From: Porticoccaceae bacterium
GTDB taxonomy: Bacteria > Pseudomonadota > Gammaproteobacteria > Pseudomonadales > Porticoccaceae
DNA length: 5,088 bases
Reading direction: 5' to 3'
NCBI GenBank assembly: GCA_030741175.1
Contig: JASLVT010000117.1
Span: 1-5,088, forward strand
The notes under the pieces were generated by a model. It did not search any database. It saw only the letters and a list, made by a program, of their open reading frames with translations, and had not been told where the DNA came from. Of this stretch, positions 1-5,088 are shown piece by piece (the stretch's first letter is position 1; each line of letters opens with the position of its first letter). Position numbers and translations under genes: made by a program.

Positions 1-1703
1 TGCAGAGCTTTGGTTTCATTTTGATTGCCGTGGGTACCCAGCCAGTAGGCAAAGATATGTGACGGCTTGTAGTGGGGATTCTCTCGCACTAACTTGAGTA
101 CTCGCAGGAACAGCTTCATATCCGTATCATCAGAAGTGTCGAGCAGGTCTATATCCTCGGCATGTTCCGCCAGTTGTGGATGGTTGAGCAGTAGCGCGGT
201 AAGAAATTTAACCGGAGACAAGCGGATTTTGCTGACTTTTGTGCTTTCTAGATCAGGGAAGGGCTCATATTCCATGCCAGCATGGATACCACCCGTCTGT
301 TCATGCTGATTCAGATCATTATTAGTATATTGCACTGGCTCATCGGTGCTCTTATTGGCTGACCTGCCAGAGGATTCATAGCTAGCTCTCTGTTCTGGCG
401 GCTTATGCGTTGCAACATAATCGCGCAGATTGTCGGCACTAATACCTGTGCGTCGAGATAACTCCTCGAGCATCAGTTGGCGAAACACGCCTTGGGGTAT
501 CCGGTTAATCTGCGGTGCACAAACTTTGCTTAGTTTCGCTTTGCCGTCGGCGGTACTGTAGTCTATCCCTTCGCTGAGTTGGGCGAACAAAAATTCTGAT
601 AGTGGTTGTGACCGGTCGACAAGCTTTTGAAATTCCTCGGTGCCCATTTTCCGCACCATGCTGTCCGGATCTTCACCATCGGGTAGAAACAAAAATTTAG
701 CAGATACACCATCTCGCATCTCAGGCAATGCGATCTCAAGTGCGCGAGCAGCGGCTCGTATGCCAGCGCTATCGCCATCAAAGCAAAATACTAGTTCTGA
801 GGTATAGCGAAACAGCTTTTGTAGGTGATTTTCGGTTAGCGCTGTACCCAATGTTGCCACAGCGTTGTTAATTCCGTATTGCGCTAGCGCAATAACATCC
901 ATATAGCCCTCAACCATAATAAGACAGGGGATTTCTTTTAACGCTTGGCGCGCCTCATAGAGGCCATAAAGCTCTCGACCCTTGTGAAATACTGGTGTTT
1001 CTGGCGAATTGAGGTACTTGGGTGTGCTGTCATCGAGTACGCGGCCGCCAAAGCCAATGGTACGACCGCGTTGGTCGCGAATGGGGAACATAATTCGATG
1101 GCGGAAGCGATCGTATTGTTTTTTCTCTTCCGGCTTGGAGATTAACATGCCGGAGTCCTCTAGCAGTGTTATCCGCGCTGGCTCTGTACCCACACTACTC
1201 AGGAGATTGTCCCATCCCGGTGGTGCGTAGCCGAGACCAAATTTCGCTGCTATTTCACCACTGAGACCGCGCCCCTTGAGATAATCTACCGCGTTGCTGG
1301 CGGCTTGATGAACCCGCAGTTGCTGACGAAAGTACTGACCAGATTCGCTTAGAACGGAGTACAGGTTATCCTTTTGCTGGCTCACCGCCCGATCGGGAGC
1401 GGCCTCTCTGGGTATTTCCATACCGACATTTTTGGCCAGCATTTCTACCGCAGGTAGAAAATCAATACGATCAAAATCCATGATGAAGCCGAGGGCATTG
1501 CCGCCTGCGCCACAGCCAAAGCAGTAATAGAACTGTTTATCCTGCGCAACAGTGAAAGAGGGGGTTTTTTCCTCATGAAAGGGGCAACAGGCCTTGTAGT
1601 TCTTGCCGGCTTTTTTAAGTTGCACACGACTGTTAACCACATCGACTATATCGACGCGGTCGAGCAGATCATCAATAAAGGTTTGAGGAATCAATCCAGC
1701 CAT
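1..1703 (-). CDS. dnaG: DNA primase DnaG (C-terminus cut by window edge)
   Basis: DnaG makes the short RNA primers for the replication fork and is recruited by the replicative helicase DnaB. I read the frame as open from the ATG at 1703 to the window edge: 567 codons, no frameshift. The zinc-binding domain has C40-P-F-H43 and C61-F-G-C64. The RNA polymerase core has the FGGRVL motif (218-223), PKYLNSPET (228-236) and FHKGR (239-243), with K229 and K241 at the E. coli positions. The TOPRIM metal site is EGYMD (E265, D269) and DGD (D309, D311), all numbered exactly as in E. coli. Residues about 434-487 form a polar, low-complexity linker, and the helicase-binding domain begins near 490. E. coli DnaG has 581 residues; by domain content some tens of residues are missing here. 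The start is firm: an in-frame TAA lies 12 bases upstream and no other start codon lies between. No Shine-Dalgarno sequence is visible. It is the last gene of rpsU-yqeY-dnaG in this window; rpoD is expected next. Confidence 0.97.
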   Translation of the reverse strand, partial: MAGLIPQTFIDDLLDRVDIVDVVNSRVQLKKAGKNYKACCPFHEEKTPSFTVAQDKQFYYCFGCGAGGNALGFIMDFDRIDFLPAVEMLAKNVGMEIPREAAPDRAVSQQKDNLYSVLSESGQYFRQQLRVHQAASNAVDYLKGRGLSGEIAAKFGLGYAPPGWDNLLSSVGTEPARITLLEDSGMLISKPEEKKQYDRFRHRIMFPIRDQRGRTIGFGGRVLDDSTPKYLNSPETPVFHKGRELYGLYEARQALKEIPCLIMVEGYMDVIALAQYGINNAVATLGTALTENHLQKLFRYTSELVFCFDGDSAGIRAAARALEIALPEMRDGVSAKFLFLPDGEDPDSMVRKMGTEEFQKLVDRSQPLSEFLFAQLSEGIDYSTADGKAKLSKVCAPQINRIPQGVFRQLMLEELSRRTGISADNLRDYVATHKPPEQRASYESSGRSANKSTDEPVQYTNNDLNQHEQTGGIHAGMEYEPFPDLESTKVSKIRLSPVKFLTALLLNHPQLAEHAEDIDLLDTSDDTDMKLFLRVLKLVRENPHYKPSHIFAYWLGTHGNQNETKAL

Positions 1704-1704
1704 G

Positions 1705-1745
1705 GGCGTTACAAGTTATGAATCTGTGTTGGGCAGTGTAACGCC
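1705..1745 (-). promoter_or_regulatory. Inverted repeat (hairpin) over the dnaG ribosome-binding region
   Basis: A perfect 9-bp inverted repeat, ggcgttaca (1705-1713) and tgtaacgcc (1737-1745), is separated by 23 bases. In the dnaG transcript the 3' arm occupies -10 to -2 relative to the ATG, where a Shine-Dalgarno sequence would sit, and none is recognisable. If the stem forms, it would hinder initiation on dnaG. The left arm starts 42 bases after the yqeY stop, so ribosomes finishing yqeY would not obviously melt it. The inverted repeat is directly visible; its regulatory role is inferred. It could instead be a protein-binding operator or chance. Confidence 0.5.
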
Positions 1746-1787
1746 TTAGCTCGATAAATTTAACCGCAGATTGCGATTGTCAGTGAC

Positions 1788-2234
1788 TTAGGATGACAGT
1801 GATGCTTTTACTAAACCGCTGACAGCACCGGCATCAGCTCGGCCTTGGATCTGTGGTTTGATGATACCCATCACCTTGCCCATGTCGGCCATGGAGGTGG
1901 CGCCAGTCTGTTCTATGGCAGCTTGTATCATTGCGCTTATCTCCTCATCGCTGAGGGCGGCGGGCAGAAAGTCCTGAATTACGGCAATTTCGGCGATTTC
2001 GACATCTGCGAGCTCCTGACGACCCGCAGCCTCATACTGGCTGATAGAGTCTCGGCGCTGCTTAACCATTTTGTCCAAAACAGCGAGAGCCCGTGCATCA
2101 TCGATTTCGATGCGTTCATCTACTTCGATACGTTTGAATTCTGCCTGAATCAGACGGATGGCGCTAAGACGAACTTTGTCTTTGGCTCGCATGGCATCTT
2201 TCATCGCATTTTGAATGGTTTGTTTCATCGACAT
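1788..2234 (-). CDS. yqeY: GatB/YqeY domain-containing protein
   Basis: This 148-residue soluble, mostly helical protein has the full length and motifs of the YqeY family. Its tail resembles the C-terminal domain of GatB, the tRNA-dependent amidotransferase subunit. The biochemical role is not established, though the GatB likeness suggests tRNA binding. Family signatures are KQRRDSISQYEAAGR (58-72), FLP (89-91), MGKVMG (118-123) and GRAD followed by VSGLVKASL (131-146). The first ATG is chosen because GGAG lies 7 bases upstream; a second ATG two codons later is less well placed. The gene sits between rpsU and dnaG, 139 bp after rpsU and past an intrinsic terminator, and 84 bp before dnaG. Its transcription probably depends on readthrough from the rpsU promoter. 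Other gammaproteobacteria such as Pseudomonas share this order, whereas E. coli lacks the gene here. Confidence 0.93.
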   Translation of the reverse strand: MSMKQTIQNAMKDAMRAKDKVRLSAIRLIQAEFKRIEVDERIEIDDARALAVLDKMVKQRRDSISQYEAAGRQELADVEIAEIAVIQDFLPAALSDEEISAMIQAAIEQTGATSMADMGKVMGIIKPQIQGRADAGAVSGLVKASLSS

Positions 2235-2285
2235 AGATAGTCTCCACTGATTGAGAGGGTTAACTAGGTGAGCGATATCGAAGCT

Positions 2286-2294
2286 ACTTTAGCA
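2286..2294 (-). promoter_or_regulatory. Weak candidate extended -10 promoter for yqeY-dnaG
   Basis: On the minus strand, just past the rpsU terminator, TGCTAAAGT resembles an extended -10 element (TGn plus TAAAGT, 4 of 6 matches to TATAAT). No good -35 hexamer lies 16-18 bases upstream. It sits about 50 bases before the yqeY start and could give rpsU-independent expression of yqeY and dnaG. The match is weak and may be chance. Confidence 0.22.
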
Positions 2295-2302
2295 CCCGGC
2301 AG

Positions 2303-2327
2303 AAACACAAAAAGCGCCATTGGCGCT
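2303..2327 (-). terminator. Intrinsic terminator/attenuator after rpsU
   Basis: On the minus strand AGCGCC-AAT-GGCGCT forms a 6-bp GC-rich stem with a 3-base loop (2313-2327), followed by TTTTTGTGTTT. It starts 46 bases after the rpsU stop and precedes yqeY. Its position matches the partial terminator T1 between rpsU and dnaG in E. coli, which lets rpsU be expressed above dnaG. The plus-strand tail is also T-rich, but no plus-strand gene ends here, so the minus-strand reading is preferred. Partial rather than complete termination is inferred from the need to transcribe dnaG. Confidence 0.8.
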
Positions 2328-2373
2328 CTTTGTTTTGACTCATTGCACATAAGCTCTGAACTGAGAGCAGTGC

Positions 2374-2589
2374 TTAGTAGAGTCGAGTAAACTTGCGTGA
2401 TTCGCGAGATACTTTCTTCTGGTTGCGCTTCACAGCAGCCGCAGCTTTGCGTTTACGCTCCCAAGTGGGCTTCTCATAGAATTCACAGCTGCGAACTTTG
2501 GCCAAAATACCGGCTTTTTCGCAGGAACGTTTAAAGCGACGTAATGCTACGTCAAAAGGCTCGTTTTCTTTGATTCGAACGCTTGGCAT
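2374..2589 (-). CDS. rpsU: 30S ribosomal protein bS21
   Basis: bS21 is a small basic protein of the 30S platform, close to the 3' end of 16S rRNA, and assists translation initiation. The 71-residue product has exactly the E. coli length and is nearly identical in the signature stretches [20 protein letters not shown] (8-27), [13 protein letters not shown] (36-48) and the C-terminal TRLY. Lys and Arg are abundant, as expected for an rRNA-binding protein. AGGA lies 10 bases upstream of the ATG. It is the first gene of the minus-strand operon, with its own promoter (2659-2687), a roughly 60-base leader containing a hairpin, and an intrinsic terminator downstream. tsaD diverges from the other side of the promoter region. 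Two residues (S25-C26 of the SC motif region, and C35) supply cysteines; nothing suggests truncation or unusual origin. Confidence 0.99.
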   Translation of the reverse strand: MPSVRIKENEPFDVALRRFKRSCEKAGILAKVRSCEFYEKPTWERKRKAAAAVKRNQKKVSRESRKFTRLY

Positions 2590-2621
2590 AAATGCTTAAT
2601 CCTGTAGTGAGTTACCGTCCA

Positions 2622-2637
2622 CACAGACTATTCTGTG
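2622..2637 (-). promoter_or_regulatory. Small hairpin in the rpsU 5' leader
   Basis: CACAGA and TCTGTG form a perfect 6-bp stem with a 4-base loop (ATAG on the minus strand), extendable by one G-U pair. It lies about 15-30 bases into the predicted rpsU transcript and 32 bases before the start codon, so it does not cover the AGGA ribosome-binding site. It may stabilise the transcript or take part in autogenous control of bS21, but nothing in the sequence decides between these. Short stems of this size also arise by chance. Confidence 0.35.
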
Positions 2638-2658
2638 CTCGACTCCGTAAGGGCGCGT

Positions 2659-2687
2659 AGTCTACCCACTTACAGCAGGTCTTGCAA
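2659..2687 (-). promoter_or_regulatory. Sigma-70-type promoter of rpsU
   Basis: On the minus strand the -35 hexamer TTGCAA (2682-2687) is followed by a 17-base spacer and the -10 hexamer TAGACT (2659-2664); each matches the consensus at 4 of 6 positions. The expected start site is near 2652, giving a leader of about 60 bases. The bases after the -10 are ACGCGCCC, a GC-rich discriminator typical of stringently controlled ribosomal promoters. Optimal spacing, A-tracts upstream and the GC-rich discriminator together support the call. Confidence 0.72.
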
Positions 2688-2689
2688 AG

Positions 2690-2707
2690 TTTTTTAGCTG
2701 CTTTTTT
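2690..2707 (-). promoter_or_regulatory. UP-element-like A-tracts upstream of the rpsU promoter
   Basis: Two A6 runs on the minus strand (2690-2695 and 2702-2707), 12 bases apart, lie immediately upstream of the rpsU -35. This is the position where the RNA polymerase alpha C-terminal domains bind UP elements in strong ribosomal promoters. The tracts are plainly visible; their activity is inferred from position and composition. Confidence 0.5.
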
Positions 2708-2731
2708 ACAGATTTAGGCCGCTACTAAACT
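2705..2731 (+). promoter_or_regulatory. Candidate promoter of tsaD-folB-folK
   Basis: TTTACA (2705-2710, 5 of 6 matches to TTGACA) and TAAACT (2726-2731, 4 of 6 to TATAAT) are separated by 15 bases, shorter than the usual 16-18. The predicted start near 2738 would precede both possible tsaD starts. No better pair was seen by eye between rpsU and tsaD. The -35 element overlaps the A-tracts used by the divergent rpsU promoter. Confidence 0.3.
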
Positions 2732-2752
2732 ACAGGTTCACAGATGGCGACA

Positions 2753-2757
2753 GAGGG
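2753..2757 (+). promoter_or_regulatory. Strong ribosome-binding site before the GTG at 2764
   Basis: GAGGG lies 6 bases upstream of a GTG at 2764 that is in frame with tsaD. This is a far better Shine-Dalgarno sequence than the GGAA, 10 bases away, in front of the ATG at 2800. It therefore favours a 12-residue N-terminal extension, whereas family conservation favours the ATG. Confidence 0.5.
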
Positions 2758-2799
2758 TTTAAAGTGGTCGCCCTGAGTAAGTTCTGGAATTGGTTGGTA

Positions 2800-3828
2800 A
2801 TGCTTGTACTGGGTATAGAAACATCTTGTGACGAAACTGGGTTGGCTATCTATGATAGTCAGCGAGGTCTGCTTGCCCATTGCCTTTATTCGCAGGTGAA
2901 ATTGCATGCGCAATTCGGTGGTGTTGTTCCTGAATTGGCCTCTAGAGATCATGTACGCAAGATTATCCCCCTGCTAAATAAGGTGTTGGCCGATGCCGAT
3001 ATAGCCAAGTCGGATATCCAGGGGATCGCTTATACTTCAGGTCCGGGCCTGATGGGTGCACTAATGGTCGGAGGCGCTATGGCCACTGCCTTGGGCTTTG
3101 CCTTGAATATTCCGGTGATTGGCGTTCATCATATGGAGGGCCACCTATTGGCCCCCATGCTTGAGGATAACCCTCCCGACTTCCCATTTGTCGCACTTCT
3201 GGTGTCTGGCGGGCATACCCAACTGGTCTCGGTTAAAGCTATTGGTGACTACCAGCTGTTGGGTGAGTCTCTGGATGATGCCGCGGGAGAAGCATTTGAT
3301 AAGACCGCCAAAATGCTTGATTTGGACTATCCAGGTGGCCCAGTCTTAGCTGCCATGGCTGATCGAGGTCAAATTGATCGTTTTAGCTTCCCCCGGCCCA
3401 TGACCGATAGGCCGGGTTTAGATTTTAGTTTTTCCGGCCTGAAAACATTCACCCGCAACTTAATTGATGAGCACCGCGGTAGCGATGTGCTACCCGATAA
3501 TCAAACCATATTGGATATCTGTGCCGGTTTTCAGGAGGCAGTCGTCGATACCTTGGTGATTAAGTGTCGTCGAGCACTGCAACAAACCGGTATGAAAACG
3601 CTGGTGATTGCTGGAGGCGTATCCGCTAATAGTAGATTGCGGAAGAAACTTGAAGTCGCGCTGGCGAAAGACGGTGCCGAAGTTTTTTATGCGCGCCATG
3701 AATTTTGTACTGATAATGGTGCGATGATTGCGTATGCGGGTTGTCAGCGATTAGTAGCAGGGCAATACAATGATTTAGCCATCAGTGCGACGCCACGTTG
3801 GCCATTAGATCAATTGCCAAGCTTATAA
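2800..3828 (+). CDS. tsaD: tRNA N6-threonylcarbamoyladenosine transferase TsaD
   Basis: TsaD transfers the threonylcarbamoyl group from TC-AMP to A37 of tRNAs that read ANN codons, working with TsaB and TsaE in the cytoplasm. From the ATG at 2800 the protein has 342 residues (E. coli 337). It belongs to the ASKHA/Kae1 fold, with [11 protein letters not shown] (4-14), PELASRDH (44-51), the metal-binding HHMEGH (H111, H115), SGGHTQL (136-142), [13 protein letters not shown] (159-171), DFSFSGLKT (208-216), AGGVSAN (271-277) and [12 protein letters not shown] with metal ligand D305. The ATG start is chosen because family members begin only a few residues before [10 protein letters not shown]. However, the in-frame GTG at 2764 has a better ribosome-binding site and would add [12 protein letters not shown]. 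The gene diverges from rpsU and is followed by folB after 21 bp, probably as one operon. plsY, often next to tsaD in gammaproteobacteria, is absent. Confidence 0.97.
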   Translation: MLVLGIETSCDETGLAIYDSQRGLLAHCLYSQVKLHAQFGGVVPELASRDHVRKIIPLLNKVLADADIAKSDIQGIAYTSGPGLMGALMVGGAMATALGFALNIPVIGVHHMEGHLLAPMLEDNPPDFPFVALLVSGGHTQLVSVKAIGDYQLLGESLDDAAGEAFDKTAKMLDLDYPGGPVLAAMADRGQIDRFSFPRPMTDRPGLDFSFSGLKTFTRNLIDEHRGSDVLPDNQTILDICAGFQEAVVDTLVIKCRRALQQTGMKTLVIAGGVSANSRLRKKLEVALAKDGAEVFYARHEFCTDNGAMIAYAGCQRLVAGQYNDLAISATPRWPLDQLPSL

Positions 3829-3849
3829 GGCCACAAATAGGGTAAGAGA

Positions 3850-4206
3850 ATGGATATTGTTTATATAAGAGATCTGCGTATTGAGACAATTATTGGTATC
3901 TATGATTGGGAGCGAGAGGTCAAGCAGACTATCAGTCTGGATTTGGAAATGGCTCATGATATTCGTCAAGCGGCTGAGACGGACGATATTGAATATGCAC
4001 TGAATTACAAGTCCATTGCCAAGCGTTTGATTGCTTTTATCGAGGCTAGCGAGTTTTTGCTGGTAGAAAGAATGGCCGAGGAAATCGCACGTATTGTTCG
4101 TGAGGAGTTTTCGGTACCCTGGTTAAAGTTGCGGGTCAGTAAGCCCGGTGCTCTGCGCTATTCCCAGGATGTCGGCATTATTATCGAACGGGGAGAGCGT
4201 CCTTAA
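3850..4206 (+). CDS. folB: Dihydroneopterin aldolase FolB
   Basis: FolB cleaves 7,8-dihydroneopterin to 6-hydroxymethyl-7,8-dihydropterin and glycolaldehyde in folate synthesis; many family members also epimerise at C2'. The 118-residue protein matches the E. coli enzyme in length and layout. It shows the N-terminal MDIVYI strand, IGIYDWE (15-21) with E21, the catalytic Y53 in LNYKSIA, the pterin-anchoring E73 in LLVERMAEEIA, and catalytic K98 in VSKPGA, followed by VGIIIERG at the C-terminus. AGGG lies 7 bases upstream of the ATG. It follows tsaD by 21 bp, and its stop overlaps the folK start by one base (TAATG), which suggests translational coupling and matched output of the two consecutive enzymes. 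The protein is expected to act as an octamer in the cytoplasm, from knowledge of the family. Confidence 0.97.
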   Translation: MDIVYIRDLRIETIIGIYDWEREVKQTISLDLEMAHDIRQAAETDDIEYALNYKSIAKRLIAFIEASEFLLVERMAEEIARIVREEFSVPWLKLRVSKPGALRYSQDVGIIIERGERP

Positions 4207-4721
4207 TGGCGTTAATCTTTTTAAGTCTGGGGAGTAATATTCAGCGCCATCAGCATATAGGCAACGCGCTGGATAGTTTGGCCGAAAACTTTGGTGAAAT
4301 GATTATTTCATCGGTGTATGAGAGCGTTGCTGTGGGGTTTGAAGGAGATAGTTTTTACAACCTAGTAGTGGGAATTCATACCGAGATGGGTGTCAGTGAA
4401 ATCTCAAAATTACTAAAGCAGATTGAGGATCAAAATGGTCGTGATCGCACTGCGCCGCGATTTGGGCCGCGCAGTTTGGATATTGATATTCTTACCGTTG
4501 ATGATATAGCTGGTGAGCTAGGAGGCGTTAGCTTGCCTCGCGATGAAGTGCTGAAGAATGCGTTTGTTCTGTTGCCGTTGGCCGAGATTGCCGGAGATCA
4601 GGTTCATCCTGTCACCGGAGAGTCATTCGCTCAACATTGGCGAAACTATGATCAAGCAAAACAAAAGTTGTGGCCAGTGGACTTTATTTGGCGCGGTAAA
4701 AATTTATCTCAGTGCACTTAG
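4206..4721 (+). CDS. folK: HPPK-family pyrophosphokinase FolK (divergent subgroup)
   Basis: FolK (HPPK) transfers pyrophosphate from ATP to 6-hydroxymethyl-7,8-dihydropterin, the product of FolB, giving the substrate of dihydropteroate synthase. The 171-residue protein (E. coli 159) shows LSLGSN (6-11), FYNLVV (50-55), E74 and R79 in IEDQNGR, and FGPRSLDIDIL (86-96), where D92 and D94 correspond to the magnesium ligands D95 and D97 of E. coli. Two features differ from the classical enzyme. The ATP-loop motif, classically like LPHPRMHERAFV, reads LPRDEVLKNAFV here, so the usual His and Arg (E. coli H115 and R121) are replaced by Arg and Asn. The YRTxP segment reads YESVA. From memory, HPPK paralogues next to folB in Pseudomonas-like genomes look similar, so a second classical FolK may exist elsewhere. 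GGAG lies 10 bases before the ATG, which overlaps the folB stop. Confidence 0.9.
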   Translation: MALIFLSLGSNIQRHQHIGNALDSLAENFGEMIISSVYESVAVGFEGDSFYNLVVGIHTEMGVSEISKLLKQIEDQNGRDRTAPRFGPRSLDIDILTVDDIAGELGGVSLPRDEVLKNAFVLLPLAEIAGDQVHPVTGESFAQHWRNYDQAKQKLWPVDFIWRGKNLSQCT

Positions 4722-4740
4722 TTTCAGTGCACCCGGTTTT
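4709..4740. terminator. Candidate bidirectional terminator between folK and the reductase gene
   Basis: The 9-base sequence tcagtgcac occurs twice (4709-4717 and 4724-4732). Because GTGCAC is itself a palindrome, the two copies can pair into a 7-bp stem (4712-4718 with 4726-4732) with a 7-base loop that contains the folK stop codon. On the plus strand CCGG and TTTT follow; on the minus strand an AT-rich stretch with T5 follows about 9 bases later. The U-tracts are not directly next to the stem, so this is a weak terminator candidate, but its place between two converging genes fits. Confidence 0.4.
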
Positions 4741-4747
4741 AATGTAT

Positions 4748-5088
4748 CTAGAGACTGTTTGAACTGCCGCCATCCACGGCAATAGTCTGACCGGTCACAT
4801 AGGTTGCATTCACCGCGAGAAAGAAGGCTGTTTGTGCAATGTCTAACTCCGTACCCAAGCGCCCCATGGGCACCTTGCTTAATACCGAATCTTGCTTGTC
4901 GATATCACCTTCTTCATGCTCGGGCCACAGGATAGCACCCGGTGCAACACTGTTAACCCGTACATCCGGTGCCAAATCTAACGCTAGTGATTTGGTCATG
5001 GCAATATTGCCGGCCTTGGCCACGGTGTAAATAGGATGATCGCTTAGTGCTTGTCGGGCGTGCATATCAGAGATATTTACGATAGTGC
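4748..5088 (-). CDS. Pteridine reductase-like SDR oxidoreductase (N-terminus cut by window edge)
   Basis: This is the C-terminal part, about 112 residues, of a short-chain dehydrogenase/reductase that would normally have about 240-250. The frame is open to the right edge: residues TIVNISD precede the first internal Met (5065), so that Met is not the start. The active-site tyrosine and lysine are in YTVAKAGN. Thirteen residues before the Tyr, where most SDRs have the catalytic Ser, is an Asp (NISD). That Asp-13-Tyr-x3-Lys arrangement is the one in Leishmania PTR1 (D181, Y194, K198) and in FolM. RVNSVAPGAILWPEH and VTGQTIAVDGG are typical of the C-terminal half. It probably reduces dihydrobiopterin-, dihydromonapterin- or dihydrofolate-type substrates with NADPH, which fits its place beside folB-folK, to which it is convergent with 26 bp between the stops. 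The nucleotide-binding TGxxxxxG motif lies outside the window, and the exact substrate is not decided. Confidence 0.85.
   Translation of the reverse strand, partial: TIVNISDMHARQALSDHPIYTVAKAGNIAMTKSLALDLAPDVRVNSVAPGAILWPEHEEGDIDKQDSVLSKVPMGRLGTELDIAQTAFFLAVNATYVTGQTIAVDGGSSNSL

Noticed and set aside
945..1230. Two overlapping plus-strand open frames opposite dnaG
   Set aside because: Both are antisense to the catalytic core of dnaG, whose conserved motifs explain the sequence.
1757..1783. Possible dnaG promoter in the yqeY-dnaG gap: CTGACA, 15 bases, TAAATT on the minus strand
   Set aside because: The spacer is too short and the -10 match modest in an AT-rich gap; not strong enough to list as a feature.
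1845..2240. A 131-codon open frame on the plus strand opposite yqeY
   Set aside because: It lies wholly antisense to a gene with clear YqeY family motifs and ribosome-binding site, and its translation resembles no family I know.
2590..2799. LexA (SOS) box in the rpsU promoter region, as described for the E. coli operon
   Set aside because: I looked for CTGT, 8 bases, ACAG on both strands. CTGT and ACAG occur, but none at the required spacing.
2725..2952. Minus-strand open frame of 75 codons overlapping the start of tsaD
   Set aside because: It is the complement of the conserved tsaD N-terminus and the control region, with no recognisable motifs.
4748..5065. A complete small SDR protein starting at the Met at 5065
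   Set aside because: The frame continues upstream to the window edge with conserved SDR residues (IVNISD), so this Met is internal and the gene is cut by the window.
1..5088. Defence system, prophage, insertion sequence, CRISPR array or other new system
   Set aside because: All long frames are assigned to core housekeeping families, and no terminal inverted repeats, regular repeat arrays or transposase motifs were seen.

Overview
The window is a conserved housekeeping locus of a gammaproteobacterium: the rpsU-dnaG 'macromolecular synthesis' operon with a divergent tsaD-folB-folK operon. A mid-range GC content, a GatB/YqeY-family gene between rpsU and dnaG, and a pteridine reductase-type SDR beside folB-folK together suggest a marine or Pseudomonas/Cellvibrio-like lineage rather than an enteric one. 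The lineage is an inference; no 16S or other taxonomic marker is present.

Layout. Minus strand, reading right to left from about 2690: an rpsU promoter with A-tracts upstream; rpsU (bS21, 2374-2589); an intrinsic terminator (2303-2327) that probably acts as a partial attenuator; yqeY (1788-2234); an 84-bp gap with a 9-bp inverted repeat directly in front of the dnaG start codon; and dnaG (1-1703), which runs off the left edge without its last part. Plus strand: tsaD (2800-3828, with an alternative GTG start at 2764), folB (3850-4206) and folK (4206-4721, overlapping folB by one base). Convergent to folK, on the minus strand, is the C-terminal part of a PTR1/FolM-like pteridine reductase (4748-5088, N-terminus off the right edge).

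How the genes work together. The left operon couples ribosome assembly (bS21) to replication priming (DnaG), and rpoD would be expected beyond position 1. The terminator after rpsU and the hairpin before dnaG would both make bS21 abundant and primase scarce. The right operon starts with TsaD, which makes the t6A37 modification of ANN-decoding tRNAs. It continues with two consecutive steps of folate synthesis (FolB aldolase, FolK pyrophosphokinase). The convergent reductase likely acts on reduced pterin or dihydrofolate in the same metabolism. plsY, commonly found between tsaD and folB in related gammaproteobacteria, is missing here.

No mobile element, CRISPR array, tRNA or rRNA was seen, and no new multi-gene system is evident. 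The observations most worth checking are the dnaG leader hairpin, the divergent ATP-loop motif of FolK, the Asp-for-Ser active site of the SDR, the tsaD start choice and the absent plsY. No stretch over 300 bases lacks a gene.
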